Positions 42,142 through 50,935 of a DNA stretch of 64,000 bases are shown here, piece by piece. The notes beneath the pieces were generated by a model that had not been told where the DNA came from, ran no database searches, and was given only the letters and a program-made list of their open reading frames with translations. The position numbers and the translations under genes are program-made. The stretch comes from Oceanobacillus oncorhynchi (GTDB lineage Bacteria; Bacillota; Bacilli; Bacillales; Amphibacillaceae): contig NZ_CDGG01000001.1 in NCBI RefSeq assembly GCF_000821065.1, positions 1,674,001 to 1,738,000 of the forward strand, given 5' to 3'. The stretch's first letter is position 1, and each line of letters begins with the position of its first letter.

Positions 42142-43269
42142 ATGGACGAACGGTACATGGAGCAAGCCATAGAGCTTGCTGGTTTAGGAAGAGGAAAGAC
42201 ATATACTAATCCATTAGTCGGTGCAGTAATCGTGAAAGACGGTGTCATTTTAGCGACCGGCTATCATTCGAAATACGGTGACAAGCATGCAGAAAAAATG
42301 GCTGTCGACCAATGTGAATCGCCCGAAGAGATGATTGATGCAACGATATATGTGACGCTGGAGCCCTGTAATCATACCGAAAAACAGCCCCCTTGTACCC
42401 AAATGATTATAGACAGCGGTATTTCCAAGGTTGTGATTGCACAGCTTGACCCCAACCCTGTGGTAGCAGGCAAAGGAAAAGCTTATTTAGAATCACAAGG
42501 GATACAAGTCGTTTCCGGTATATTGCAGGAAAAGGCGGAAGCGTTAAACAAGCATTATAACTATTTTCATAGGAGAAAGCGGCCGTATATTGTATTAAAG
42601 CAAGCTGTCAGCCTGGATGGGAAGCTCTCTATTGATCCGTCTCAGCGGACGTATCTCACTGGAGAGGAAACCTATAAAAAAGTACGTGAAGAGCGGCAAT
42701 ATTACCAGGCTATTTTGACAGGGAGCCGAACCATTTTAGCGGATGATCCCAAGCTATTACCAAATGTAATCACTGATTTTCCGCCAGTTCGCATTATTTT
42801 AGACCGGAGAGGACAAGCACTGGATTTTGAAAAGTACCAGATTTATCAAGAAGCTGTTCCAGTCTGGGTGTTTACAAAAAACGATTCCATCGCGAATACG
42901 CCGGAGCATGTCCGGTTAATACCAGACCAGTACTGGACCATCCCAAAAGTAGTTGATTACCTGCAGAAAGAGGGGATTCAATCGGTTTATGTGGAAGGCG
43001 GAAGCAAAATTCATGATGCATTCCTGGCAGAAAATAAATTTGAAGAAGTGATTACGTACATCTCGCCTAAGCTGATTGGCGGCAATGGAGTGCCCGCTTT
43101 TTACAGTGATAGAAAGGTTTCGTCAGTAATGCCTTTAGCTTTACAGAGTGTGGAAGCCGTTGGTGAAGATATACGAATCGTAAGCAGGAGGGGGAAGAAG
43201 GATGTTTACAGGGTTGATTCAGGAAGTAGGGACAGTCAAGAAAATCAGAAAAGCAAGCCGGCATATTGA
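42142..43269 (+). CDS. ribD: bifunctional riboflavin deaminase/reductase RibD
   Basis: A 375-residue enzyme. The N-terminal deaminase domain has the zinc motifs HAEKMA and PCNHTEKQPPC (about residues 50-86); the C-terminal reductase domain begins near 145 (RPYIVLKQAVSLDGKL). It deaminates and reduces the pyrimidine intermediate from GTP. AAGGAGGG lies 5-6 bases before the ATG. Its reading frame runs 68 bases into ribE, adding about 22 residues (DVYRVDSGSRDS...) that homologs lack. This suggests loss of the original stop; the ribE ribosome binding site lies in ribD. Confidence 0.94.
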   Translation: MDERYMEQAIELAGLGRGKTYTNPLVGAVIVKDGVILATGYHSKYGDKHAEKMAVDQCESPEEMIDATIYVTLEPCNHTEKQPPCTQMIIDSGISKVVIAQLDPNPVVAGKGKAYLESQGIQVVSGILQEKAEALNKHYNYFHRRKRPYIVLKQAVSLDGKLSIDPSQRTYLTGEETYKKVREERQYYQAILTGSRTILADDPKLLPNVITDFPPVRIILDRRGQALDFEKYQIYQEAVPVWVFTKNDSIANTPEHVRLIPDQYWTIPKVVDYLQKEGIQSVYVEGGSKIHDAFLAENKFEEVITYISPKLIGGNGVPAFYSDRKVSSVMPLALQSVEAVGEDIRIVSRRGKKDVYRVDSGSRDSQENQKSKPAY

Positions 43270-43828
43270 ATTGACATGCACGGCCTCCAGCGAATTTCTA
43301 CAGGATTATCAAATTGGAGACAGTATGGCAATCAATGGAGTGTGCTTAACTGCCATCGAAGTGACCGATTCAGATTTTACCGTAGACATTATGCCGGAAA
43401 CATTTCATAAAACAACATTCTCTGATGTGCATGTACATGCGGCGGTGAATCTGGAACGGGCGATGCCTGCGAATGGACGCTTAGAGGGGCATATTGTTTC
43501 AGGTCATGCAGATATCACCACACGATTGATTAAAAAAGTAAAAAAGGAGAATTCCATTGTTCTCACGTTCTATTATCCACCGGAAATACAAGGAGAAATC
43601 GTGGCCCAAGGTTCGGTTGCGGTTAATGGGACAAGCTTGACCGTGTCAGCTGTCACACCAGGATCATTTAGTATTTCACTCATTCCTTATTCAATGAATC
43701 ACACCAATCTGGGACAGTTAAAACAAGGTGAATTCGTGAATGTAGAGACGGACATACTCGGAAAATATATCAAAGCCATGATAGGCACAGGAAAGAATCA
43801 AATGTTAAGTAAATACGCTGGAGAATAG
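43202..43828 (+). CDS. ribE: riboflavin synthase alpha subunit RibE
   Basis: A 208-residue protein with two lumazine-synthase-like beta barrels: MFTGLIQEVG and SMAINGVCLTA in the first half, VAVNGTSLTV in the second. It dismutates two 6,7-dimethyl-8-ribityllumazine molecules to riboflavin. AGGAGGGGGAAG lies directly before the ATG. Its 5' end overlaps the ribD frame by 68 bases, unusually long for this operon. Confidence 0.95.
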   Translation: MFTGLIQEVGTVKKIRKASRHIELTCTASSEFLQDYQIGDSMAINGVCLTAIEVTDSDFTVDIMPETFHKTTFSDVHVHAAVNLERAMPANGRLEGHIVSGHADITTRLIKKVKKENSIVLTFYYPPEIQGEIVAQGSVAVNGTSLTVSAVTPGSFSISLIPYSMNHTNLGQLKQGEFVNVETDILGKYIKAMIGTGKNQMLSKYAGE

Positions 43829-43841
43829 AGGGGAAATAAAG

Positions 43842-45038
43842 ATGATAAACCATATCGAAGCTGCAGTTACTGCATTGAAACAAGGACGGCTGATTATTGT
43901 TGCGGATGATGAGGAGCGGGAATCAGAGGGTGATTTAGTTGGGCTTTCCAGCAAAGCAACTGCGGAAACAATCAATTTTATGACAAAGCATGCCCGGGGA
44001 TTGATTTGTGCGCCAGTTTCCGAAAACATTGCCAAGAACTTAAATTTATGGGAAATGACCAGTGAAAATACAGACGAGTATCAAACAGCATTTACTATCA
44101 GCGTGGACCATAAAGAAACAACCACAGGGATATCTGCATTTGAACGGGCAAAGACAATTCAGGAATTGGCAAATAGAAGTAGCCAAGCGGCTGATTTCAA
44201 CAGACCAGGTCATATTTTTCCGTTAATAGCAAAGAACGGCGGAGTACTGGAACGCAGGGGACATACAGAGGCTGCGGTCGATTTAGCAAAACTGGCAGGA
44301 GACAGCGAAGCAGCCTATATTTGCGAGATTTTAAAGGAAGACGGAGAGATGGCCCGGCTGCAGGATTTAAAACAGCTTGCGGCAGAGTGGGGTATGCCGC
44401 TGGTAACCATCGAAGAGCTTGCAACTTATTTGGCTTATTCCAATATCCAGGCAAATGCTAAAGTGAAGCTTCCGACCAAGCATGGAGACTTTGACTTGTC
44501 CCTTTATCAGGACAAAGAAGGCAAAGATCAGCTCGTCTTATCGATGGGAGAAATCAAGGACACTGAGGAGCCGATCTTAGTCAGAGTGCATTCAGAGTGC
44601 TTAACCGGAGATATTTTCGGTTCCCATCGCTGTGATTGCGGGGAACAGCTGGAAAGAGCCATGCAAATGATTGCCGATGCAGGGCGCGGTGCCATTCTAT
44701 ACCTAAGGCAGGAAGGAAGAGGAATTGGACTGCTCAATAAATTAAAGACATATGAATTACAGGAGCAGGGTGCAGACACCTATGAAGCGAATGTTTCTCT
44801 CGGCTTTCTTCCGGATGAGCGCCATTATGATATCGCCGCATGGCTCTTGAAAAAGGAAGGGATATCAAAAATCCGTTTGCTGACGAATAATCCGGATAAA
44901 GTAAAGGAATTACAGCAATACGGTATTGAGGTGGCTCAAAGGGTGCCATTAGAAACAACTGTTTATCATGAAAATAAACACTATTTAAAAATAAAAAAAG
45001 ATAAATTTCACCATTTATTATCTGTAGAAGGAGAATGA
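43842..45038 (+). CDS. ribBA: bifunctional DHBP synthase / GTP cyclohydrolase II RibBA
   Basis: A 398-residue fusion. The RibB half (about 1-200) has [13 protein letters not shown] and [13 protein letters not shown]; the RibA half (about 205-398) has the zinc motif [18 protein letters not shown] and [13 protein letters not shown]. It makes both entry substrates for riboflavin: 3,4-dihydroxybutanone phosphate and the pyrimidine from GTP. AGAGGGGAAAT precedes the ATG. Its stop overlaps the region before ribH. Confidence 0.95.
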   Translation: MINHIEAAVTALKQGRLIIVADDEERESEGDLVGLSSKATAETINFMTKHARGLICAPVSENIAKNLNLWEMTSENTDEYQTAFTISVDHKETTTGISAFERAKTIQELANRSSQAADFNRPGHIFPLIAKNGGVLERRGHTEAAVDLAKLAGDSEAAYICEILKEDGEMARLQDLKQLAAEWGMPLVTIEELATYLAYSNIQANAKVKLPTKHGDFDLSLYQDKEGKDQLVLSMGEIKDTEEPILVRVHSECLTGDIFGSHRCDCGEQLERAMQMIADAGRGAILYLRQEGRGIGLLNKLKTYELQEQGADTYEANVSLGFLPDERHYDIAAWLLKKEGISKIRLLTNNPDKVKELQQYGIEVAQRVPLETTVYHENKHYLKIKKDKFHHLLSVEGE

Positions 45039-45040
45039 TT

Positions 45041-45508
45041 ATGACTGTATATGAAGGAATGTTTCAAGGAGAGCAATTAAAAGTAGCTATCACGGTTTCC
45101 AGGTTTAATGAGTTGATTACATCTAAATTATTGGAAGGTGCCAAGGATATTTTGAAAAGGCATGGGGTAAGCGAAGAAGATATCGATATTTTCTGGGTGC
45201 CGGGTGCTTTTGAGCTTCCATATGTGACAAAGCAGGTGGAAAAGACAAAAAAGTACGATGGAATTATTACACTGGGAGCAGTTATTCGCGGCGCAACCAC
45301 ACATTATGAACTTGTCAGTAATGAAGTAGCCAAAGGCATCGCGCAAATCGGATTGAACGCAGAAATTCCAGTAATGTTTGGTGTGCTGACAACAGAAACG
45401 ATTGAGCAGGCATTGGAGAGAGCTGGTACAAAAGCAGGGAATAAGGGTGGAGAAGCAGCGTTAGGTTTATTGGAAATGGTTTCGTTGAATAAACGGATTC
45501 ATGCTTAA
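45041..45508 (+). CDS. ribH: 6,7-dimethyl-8-ribityllumazine synthase RibH
   Basis: A 155-residue lumazine synthase with [18 protein letters not shown], the [10 protein letters not shown] loop and [14 protein letters not shown], the substrate-binding block including the catalytic His. The ATG at 45041 has AAGGAG 7 bases upstream and gives the standard start MTVYEG; the ATG at 45035 is too close. It is the last gene of the FMN-controlled operon. Confidence 0.95.
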   Translation: MTVYEGMFQGEQLKVAITVSRFNELITSKLLEGAKDILKRHGVSEEDIDIFWVPGAFELPYVTKQVEKTKKYDGIITLGAVIRGATTHYELVSNEVAKGIAQIGLNAEIPVMFGVLTTETIEQALERAGTKAGNKGGEAALGLLEMVSLNKRIHA

Positions 45509-45514
45509 TGTACA

Positions 45515-45556
45515 TGAAAGGAAGGTTATCCATATCAAGGGTAGCCTTCTTTTAAT
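45515..45556 (+). terminator. terminator after the rib operon
   Basis: GAAGGTTATCC and GGGTAGCCTTC pair with one bulge, followed by TTTT. Confidence 0.75.
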
Positions 45557-45602
45557 ACGAAAAAATATCTTTAATTAAATATATTTTTGTTGCATTATTA
45601 TC

Positions 45603-45616
45603 ACTTGAGTAGTAAA
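45603..45616. promoter_or_regulatory. MarR operator copy 1
   Basis: ACTTGAGTAGTAAA, 28 bases before the MarR gene; nearly the same 14 bases (ACTTGACTAGTAAA) stand before the dioxygenase gene. Confidence 0.6.
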
Positions 45617-45644
45617 ATGAAGATATAGAAAGGATATGAGGCGA

Positions 45645-46082
45645 ATGAAAAAGAATACCCTTGGTTCCTTGATTTGGCTTCGGATTGTCCGCTTCATGCA
45701 TCAGAGCAATCAGCTGTCCAATGACTTTCTAAAGCAATTTGATATTACCGTTGCCCAATTTGATGTATTAAACCAAGTCTGGTCTTATCAACCTCTTACG
45801 CAGAGTGAGCTTGCTGCCCGAGTGACCGTGTCAGAGGGAGGCATTTCACGTATGCTTGCCCGGCTGGAGCAGGAAGGATACATTCAGCGTAAGCAGGATT
45901 GGAAAACAAAATGGATAAGTTTGACGTCAAAGGGAGAAACCAAGATAGAGGAAGTTTTTGAAAATCAGCTGGCTTTTCAAACATCTGTAGTGGATGACTG
46001 TTTAACAGAAGAAGAACAGCGAACATTATATACGCTGATGTCGAAACTGCAAAAGCATACAGAAAGCAAATTAAAAAAATAA
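45645..46082 (+). CDS. MarR-family regulator (MhqR-like)
   Basis: A 145-residue MarR protein (148 from the ATG at 45636). The winged helix is visible in [32 protein letters not shown]. The N-terminus [31 protein letters not shown] resembles MhqR-type sensors of quinones and phenolics. It is followed by a ring-cleaving dioxygenase gene, and matching sequences before both genes (ACTTGA-S-TAGTAAA) suggest it represses both. No redox cysteine is present in the visible sequence apart from one near the C-terminus (DDCLTEEE). Confidence 0.87.
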   Translation: MKKNTLGSLIWLRIVRFMHQSNQLSNDFLKQFDITVAQFDVLNQVWSYQPLTQSELAARVTVSEGGISRMLARLEQEGYIQRKQDWKTKWISLTSKGETKIEEVFENQLAFQTSVVDDCLTEEEQRTLYTLMSKLQKHTESKLKK

Positions 46083-46106
46083 TACGTCTATTATTTTTTT
46101 ATTATA

Positions 46107-46120
46107 ACTTGACTAGTAAA
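46107..46120. promoter_or_regulatory. MarR operator copy 2
   Basis: ACTTGACTAGTAAA; its core TTNACTAGTNAA is palindromic. It lies directly before the dioxygenase ribosome binding site. Confidence 0.6.
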
Positions 46121-46141
46121 CTGATAAAGGAGGAATTGGTT

Positions 46142-47080
46142 ATGTATACCATTCCAGGACACCATCATATTTCGATGGTTACAAAAAATGCAAATGAAAA
46201 TAATCGTTTTTATCGTGATGTATTAGGTTTACGTCGTGTGAAAATGACAGTGAACCAAGATGATCCTTCCATGTATCACTTATTTTATGGGGATAAAACA
46301 GGCAGTCCAGGCACGGAGTTAACCTTTTTCGAAATCCCGATGGTTGGACACACACATCGGGGGACGAATGCTATTACTCGGATTGGTCTCTTAGTTCCAT
46401 CGGAAGAGAGTCTGCGTTATTGGGAAGAACGCTTTGATACGTACAATGTTTTACACGGCGGGATAACAACCTATGCCAATCGAACTGCAATGAAATTCGA
46501 AGACCCGGAAGGACTGCAGATGGTATTGCTTGTTGCCAATGGAGAAAAAGCAGACCATTGGGAAACCTGGGAAAAATCAGAAGTACCTGCTGAACATCAA
46601 ATCCAAGGTATGGGATCCGTGGAGATAACCGTAAAAAGACTGGATAAGCTGGCGTCCACATTGACAGATATGTTTGGTTATACAGAGGTCAGCCGCAGCG
46701 AGCGGGAAGCTATTTTTCAATCTGTTCCGGGCCAGGCTTTTGGAGAAATCGTTGTGAAATATTTAGACGGTCCTACGGAAAGACCAGGTCGCGGCAGCGT
46801 TCATCATGTAGCGATTCGTGTAAAAAGCCATGAAGAGCTTCAATATTGGGAAGAACAAGTCAAGGAACGCGGATTCCGTTCATCGGGCATCGTGGACCGT
46901 TTCTACTTTAAAAGCTTATATTTCCGCGAATCCAATGGTATTTTATTTGAAATCGCGACAGATGGTCCAGGATTCACTGTTGATGGGGATGTGGAGCATT
47001 TGGGGGAAAAACTTGATTTACCGCCATTCTTAGAAGAAAAGCGTGCTGAAATTGAAGCAAATCTAGCTCCGATTGAATAG
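46142..47080 (+). CDS. ring-cleaving dioxygenase, VOC family (MhqO-like)
   Basis: A 312-residue protein; AAGGAGGAATTGG selects the ATG at 46142. It has two VOC repeats: GHHHISMVTKNANENNRFYRDVLGLRRV at the start and VHHVAIRVKSHEELQYWEEQ near residue 220. The histidines in GHHHI and HHVAI plus a later Glu (LFEIATDGPGF) fit the Fe(II) ligands of extradiol-type enzymes. MhqO-like proteins in Bacillus degrade or detoxify hydroquinones under MhqR control, matching the MarR gene upstream. Confidence 0.88.
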   Translation: MYTIPGHHHISMVTKNANENNRFYRDVLGLRRVKMTVNQDDPSMYHLFYGDKTGSPGTELTFFEIPMVGHTHRGTNAITRIGLLVPSEESLRYWEERFDTYNVLHGGITTYANRTAMKFEDPEGLQMVLLVANGEKADHWETWEKSEVPAEHQIQGMGSVEITVKRLDKLASTLTDMFGYTEVSRSEREAIFQSVPGQAFGEIVVKYLDGPTERPGRGSVHHVAIRVKSHEELQYWEEQVKERGFRSSGIVDRFYFKSLYFRESNGILFEIATDGPGFTVDGDVEHLGEKLDLPPFLEEKRAEIEANLAPIE

Positions 47081-47091
47081 AAAAAAACAGC

Positions 47092-47127
47092 AAAGAAGGA
47101 AGGTTTCATACGGAACCTTCCTTCTTT
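47092..47127. terminator. bidirectional terminator
   Basis: AAAGAAGGAAGGTT and AACCTTCCTTCTTT form a perfect 14-base stem with an 8-base loop, between the dioxygenase and the convergent HAD gene. Confidence 0.9.
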
Positions 47128-47136
47128 GGCTATCCA

Positions 47137-47820
47137 TCATTTAGCAATCGGAATAAGCTCTGTTAAATGATTGATTTCATATGTAGGCTCCATTCCTGTC
47201 AAGTTTCCCTTATGGTCGGGATTAAACCAGCATGTATCAATTCCATAGTTTATACCGCCCTGCATATCAGAGGTTAAGGAATCTCCGACCATTAATGCGT
47301 TTGCTTTATCGGTAAGTCCAAGCTTGGAAAAAGCATAATCAAATATGCGATAATCCGGTTTTTGAAAACCTGTTTCCTCTGAAATAATTACCGCTTCAAA
47401 CGTGTTATGAAGCGGTGAGTTTCCAATCTTAGGTAATTGCACATGCTTAAACCCGTTCGTGATAATCGCGGAACGCTGTTCAGGAAGCGAATCAAATAAG
47501 ATGTCAGCACCATCCACCAGGTATATTTCTTTGCTTAAATTTTCAAGGTAAGCATGGTTAAATGCTGTTCCATCCAAAGAAAGACCATGCTTTTCAAATA
47601 ATCTTCTAAAGCGTTCTGTCCCTAATTTTGTTATCGACAGCTTTCCTTGCTCCAATTCGCCCCAGAGCACATTGCTGATTTCCCGGTAGCTGCTCCGATA
47701 GTCTATAAGTCCATTCGGCAATCCAAAGGCTTCAAATGTTTTTTGTAAAGCCCCTTTCTCTGATTTGCCAAAGTCAAATAATGTATCATCCAAATCAAAA
47801 AATATTACATCGTATTTCAT
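47137..47820 (-). CDS. HAD hydrolase, YjjG/pyrimidine 5'-nucleotidase type
   Basis: A 227-residue HAD phosphatase; the ATG at 47820 starts the family sequence MKYDVIFFDLDDTLFDF (motif I), preceded by AGAGGAAC. Motif II is AIITNGF, motif III the Lys in TGFQKPDYRIFDYA, motif IV MVGDSLTSDMQGG. The DDTLFDF variant of motif I marks the YjjG/YfnB subgroup, which dephosphorylates non-canonical pyrimidine nucleotides. The ORF extends nine codons upstream without a better ribosome binding site. Confidence 0.88.
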   Translation of the reverse strand: MKYDVIFFDLDDTLFDFGKSEKGALQKTFEAFGLPNGLIDYRSSYREISNVLWGELEQGKLSITKLGTERFRRLFEKHGLSLDGTAFNHAYLENLSKEIYLVDGADILFDSLPEQRSAIITNGFKHVQLPKIGNSPLHNTFEAVIISEETGFQKPDYRIFDYAFSKLGLTDKANALMVGDSLTSDMQGGINYGIDTCWFNPDHKGNLTGMEPTYEINHLTELIPIAK

Positions 47821-48161
47821 TGCTTTGTTCCTCTCCCTTTTAAGCATCTTACTTGTTCATTATAGCAATTATGGAGAAAAGTTACAGAGTTTGGCGAGAA
47901 CAGGAGCGGAAATTAAAAAGAAACAAAAACAGCCGTGCCTCCTACATGTTAAAAGGAAGCACGGCTGTTTTTTAAAGTTTTTTCATTGGTAATGGCTCTG
48001 TTTGGATTGCCCCTGCAGAACACAGGTCCTCAAGACGTCTGAGACAACGTTTTTCGATAGGACGATTCCTCGCTCCATCGAAAATGTTTATGCGTCAAAA
48101 AATGCCCGCTAAAGGAAATTTCCCTTCATTTAAAAGGCTGTAATGCCAAAAAATGGCCGGT
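47821..48161. other. intergenic region with orphan terminator and hairpins
   Basis: It holds a strong terminator at 47928-47974 (AACAGCCGTGC/GCACGGCTGTT plus T-run on the + strand) although no + gene precedes it. A smaller stem follows at about 48048-48083 (TTTTCGAT/ATCGAAAA), then GCCCGCTAAAGG. No coding frame was seen. It may be what is left of a lost gene. Confidence 0.5.
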
Positions 48162-49016
48162 CTATACATATTCGTGATATTCGTTGGGATCCTGTCCTTC
48201 TACACGGCCGTCTTCCCCTTTATCCAACGAATCAATTGTTTTCATATCCTCAGGAGATAATTCAAAGTTGGTGCTATTGATATTATCTTTTTGATGCATT
48301 GGATTGCTTGATTTTGGAATAGTAAATACGCCAGCCTGATAGTTCCAATTCACAATAATTTGTGCCGGAGTTTTATCGTATCTATCCGCAATTTCTTTTA
48401 TTGTGGCATTTTCCAGCACGTCATTCAGATAACCCCGGCCAAAAGGACTCCAGGCTTCCGTAAGAATGCCCCGTTTTTCATTTTCTTCAACCATGCGGTT
48501 ATTATGAAAATACGGATGACGTTCTACCTGATTTGTAGCAGGCGTCACACCTGTTTCTTCGATAATGTTATCTAAATGTTCGGGTTCAAAGTTAGAAACA
48601 CCGATGGTTCTGATTAATCCTTGTTTCTGAGCATCGACTAAAGCCTTCCAAGCGTCTACATATTTGCCGTCTTTAGGGTTCGGCCAATGAATTAAATACT
48701 TGTCAAAATATTCTAGACCCATGCGGCGCAGAGATTCCTGAATAAAGATAAATGCCTTATCGTATTCATGGTGCGAGCCGGGCAATTTCGCACTGATTAA
48801 AATTTCTTCTCTTGGGAGTGCAGATCGACGCACGGCTTCCCCGACAATACCTTCATTGTTATAGTTTGTAGAAGTATCGATTAAACGGTATCCCAGGTTC
48901 AAGGCGTTTAAAATTTCAAATGTACCCTGATCCCCGTCAATACCAATCGTGCCTAGTCCTACGAAGGGAAGTACGGAACCATCATTTAGAATAAAACCGT
49001 TATGACTAACAGTCAC
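48162..49016 (-). CDS. aldo/keto reductase
   Basis: A 284-residue NADPH-dependent reductase of normal length. The catalytic tetrad is present: Asp and Tyr in LIDTSTNYNNE (about residues 46-56), Lys in LISAKLPG and His in YLIHWPNP. The cofactor end TIPKSSNPMHQKDNI is also conserved. It reduces aldehydes or ketones, and the substrate is broad or unknown; similar Bacillus enzymes act on methylglyoxal and glyoxal. AAGGAGAT lies 7 bases before the ATG. It is monocistronic. Confidence 0.9.
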   Translation of the reverse strand: MTVSHNGFILNDGSVLPFVGLGTIGIDGDQGTFEILNALNLGYRLIDTSTNYNNEGIVGEAVRRSALPREEILISAKLPGSHHEYDKAFIFIQESLRRMGLEYFDKYLIHWPNPKDGKYVDAWKALVDAQKQGLIRTIGVSNFEPEHLDNIIEETGVTPATNQVERHPYFHNNRMVEENEKRGILTEAWSPFGRGYLNDVLENATIKEIADRYDKTPAQIIVNWNYQAGVFTIPKSSNPMHQKDNINSTNFELSPEDMKTIDSLDKGEDGRVEGQDPNEYHEYV

Positions 49017-49265
49017 AATCTCATCTCCTTTACAAACTTTGTAATGTAAGCTGAGAATGATAGATGTCTGCCATTATGAAAACAACAAGCTGCCTTCAGC
49101 AACAGAGCTTCCGGTCAATCATCAAACTCAGGTCACATTACCCGTATTTCATGTTTACATCTCTTGCTAGGATGTCCATAATTACTATACCCAATTTAAA
49201 AAAATCCTACACTAATTCGGTACAGATTGTTGGAATGAGGAGATCTTCGTAATCAATCATTATTG

Positions 49266-50288
49266 TCACTTAGCAAAAATAACAGCCTTCAGTTTTTCCG
49301 GATCATCTGACTTAATGGCGATCTTGGAATATTCCTTTTGAATCCCCATAAATAAAGTTGCTTTAACTGGATTTTTCATTTTTAAAATCATATCTGGATA
49401 AACCTGCTCAAAATCCTTTGCGATAAAATCAATGGTATCCTTTTCTAATTTACTTTTCAAAACAACAGGATCCTCTACTATGCTCTCAATATCCTGAAAA
49501 TTAATTTTGACCCGTTTTAATATTCCGAATGATACATAGAGAGCCTTTTCATCTGTATATATTGGATTCAGGCGGATGGATTGAATACTCGCTATCAAAA
49601 AAATCACCGAATAGATATTAAGAATCAATAAAATTATAGAAATAACAATAGACTTTTCGTGAAGCCACCAATGAATAGCGAGCGTTTCCACAATAATTGC
49701 ATGAATCATCATAATCTGAAAGGCGATAAAGTTTGATTTTTTATGGAGTGTTATCCCGTTTGGCGGTGTCTTTTTCCAAGTGAAAAGCGCATAGTAAAAA
49801 ACCAAAAACTCCGAGCAAATCACATGGATAATCGGGTTATTCTTTACATAATGGTCCACTGCTTTTGGGAATGAAAAAATAACTGGCAATGCGCTTGTTT
49901 TCACTTTTTGTATGATGTTAGGAAGGTATCGGAAAAAAGCGATAACAAATAAAAGCTCAAAAAGCACCAATGCTGCTTCTGCACCTATCCCGACCCAAGT
50001 AATTGTTGCATAAGGGCCTAACAAGTGAGAGGGAATAAGAAGTCTTGCTATTATACAGCCTGCTGCTGCGAATAAAACAGCTGTCTTGATAGAGAATTTC
50101 TTTCTATACAGCATGAAAAATAGTGGCCCGATAATAACTAAATCAATTAACGAGCCTAAAACAACCGGATTAGTCTCCGGCGGTAAAACCTCAGCTCCGA
50201 CCGCTGTTTGATACAGCATATAATTACTGACCAAAATGAGACTGAGTATCAGCAGCCACAGATACTTACCTTTTTGAATCACATTCAT
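49266..50288 (-). CDS. polytopic membrane protein of unknown function
   Basis: A 340-residue protein with about eight membrane helices in the first 250 residues and a soluble C-terminal part of about 90 residues (NPIYTDEKALYVSFGILKRV...) that resembles a PH-like membrane domain. Homologs in Bacilli are often mislabelled beta-carotene 15,15'-monooxygenase; no evidence for that activity is visible. The ATG at 50288 lies 3 bases after the stop of the MarR gene, so the two are co-translated. Probably a target of that MarR repressor; transport or envelope function is a guess. Confidence 0.7.
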   Translation of the reverse strand: MNVIQKGKYLWLLILSLILVSNYMLYQTAVGAEVLPPETNPVVLGSLIDLVIIGPLFFMLYRKKFSIKTAVLFAAAGCIIARLLIPSHLLGPYATITWVGIGAEAALVLFELLFVIAFFRYLPNIIQKVKTSALPVIFSFPKAVDHYVKNNPIIHVICSEFLVFYYALFTWKKTPPNGITLHKKSNFIAFQIMMIHAIIVETLAIHWWLHEKSIVISIILLILNIYSVIFLIASIQSIRLNPIYTDEKALYVSFGILKRVKINFQDIESIVEDPVVLKSKLEKDTIDFIAKDFEQVYPDMILKMKNPVKATLFMGIQKEYSKIAIKSDDPEKLKAVIFAK

Positions 50289-50291
50289 CAA

Positions 50292-50723
50292 CTACACCTC
50301 TTCTACAATGGTATTTAAATGGCTAAGTATTCGATCTAAATGTTGCAAATCCTCTAAAGGAAGCTGCCCATAAACATGATAATTGATGTCATCGTTAAGC
50401 TCTTGCAGTTTATCAAAATACAATTCTGCCTTCGGTGCCAAATTTAAAATGATTTCACGACGGTTCTCTTTATTAATATGACGCGTGATATATTCCTTCG
50501 CTTCCAATTTATTCAGCAGCTGGCTAACGGCGCTCATAGAAGTGTTTAAATGCTGGGATAAATCTTTGGTGGAAGCAATTCCGTTTTGAATCAATTCTAA
50601 TAGTAACACTTGTTTTGCGGTAAGCTGGTTATCGAGTTCATGCTCATATCTGCTGGCGAGTTGGATATTCAGCTGATTTTGTGAAGCATTGATTTTTTGA
50701 ATAAGCTTTATTTTTGAGTCCAC
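50292..50723 (-). CDS. MarR-family regulator
   Basis: A 143-residue MarR protein with the winged HTH TKDLSQHLNTSMSAVSQLLNKLEAKEYITRHINKENRREIILNL, including the DxRxxx-like wing. It starts at GTG with GCGAGGTG upstream. It is the first gene of an operon with the membrane protein, and a 30-base near-perfect palindrome lies 15 bases before its start, which strongly suggests autoregulation of the operon. The inducer is unknown. Confidence 0.88.
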   Translation of the reverse strand: MDSKIKLIQKINASQNQLNIQLASRYEHELDNQLTAKQVLLLELIQNGIASTKDLSQHLNTSMSAVSQLLNKLEAKEYITRHINKENRREIILNLAPKAELYFDKLQELNDDINYHVYGQLPLEDLQHLDRILSHLNTIVEEV

Positions 50724-50737
50724 TATAAAACACCTCG

Positions 50738-50767
50738 CTTTATAATTAAGTTATCTTAACTATAAAG
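50738..50767. promoter_or_regulatory. MarR operator, 30-base palindrome
   Basis: CTTTATA-N-TTAAG-N-TA-N-CTTAA-N-TATAAAG. The dyad is perfect except for two symmetric mismatches, and lies immediately before the marR start. Confidence 0.8.
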
Positions 50768-50822
50768 CAATTTAAATAAAAAGTATTTTTAATTTAAGGG
50801 CTCATGTGTAATGAAAATAATT

Positions 50823-50851
50823 TTGAAATTTCATGTAATATATTCTATACT
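50823..50851 (+). promoter_or_regulatory. SigA promoter for the Ald-like operon
   Basis: TTGAAA and TATACT separated by 17 bases, about 85 bases before the gene. Confidence 0.6.
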
Positions 50852-50935
50852 TTGTTAAGTGACTAAATGTGTAGAATACTAATTAGATTAATATATATGT
50901 TAGAAATGCTTCACAAAGATATTGGAGGAATAGAA

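Noticed and set aside
49064..49252. 62-codon + frame between the aldo-keto reductase and the membrane protein
   Set aside because: Low-complexity composition and no ribosome binding site; the region is probably promoter DNA.
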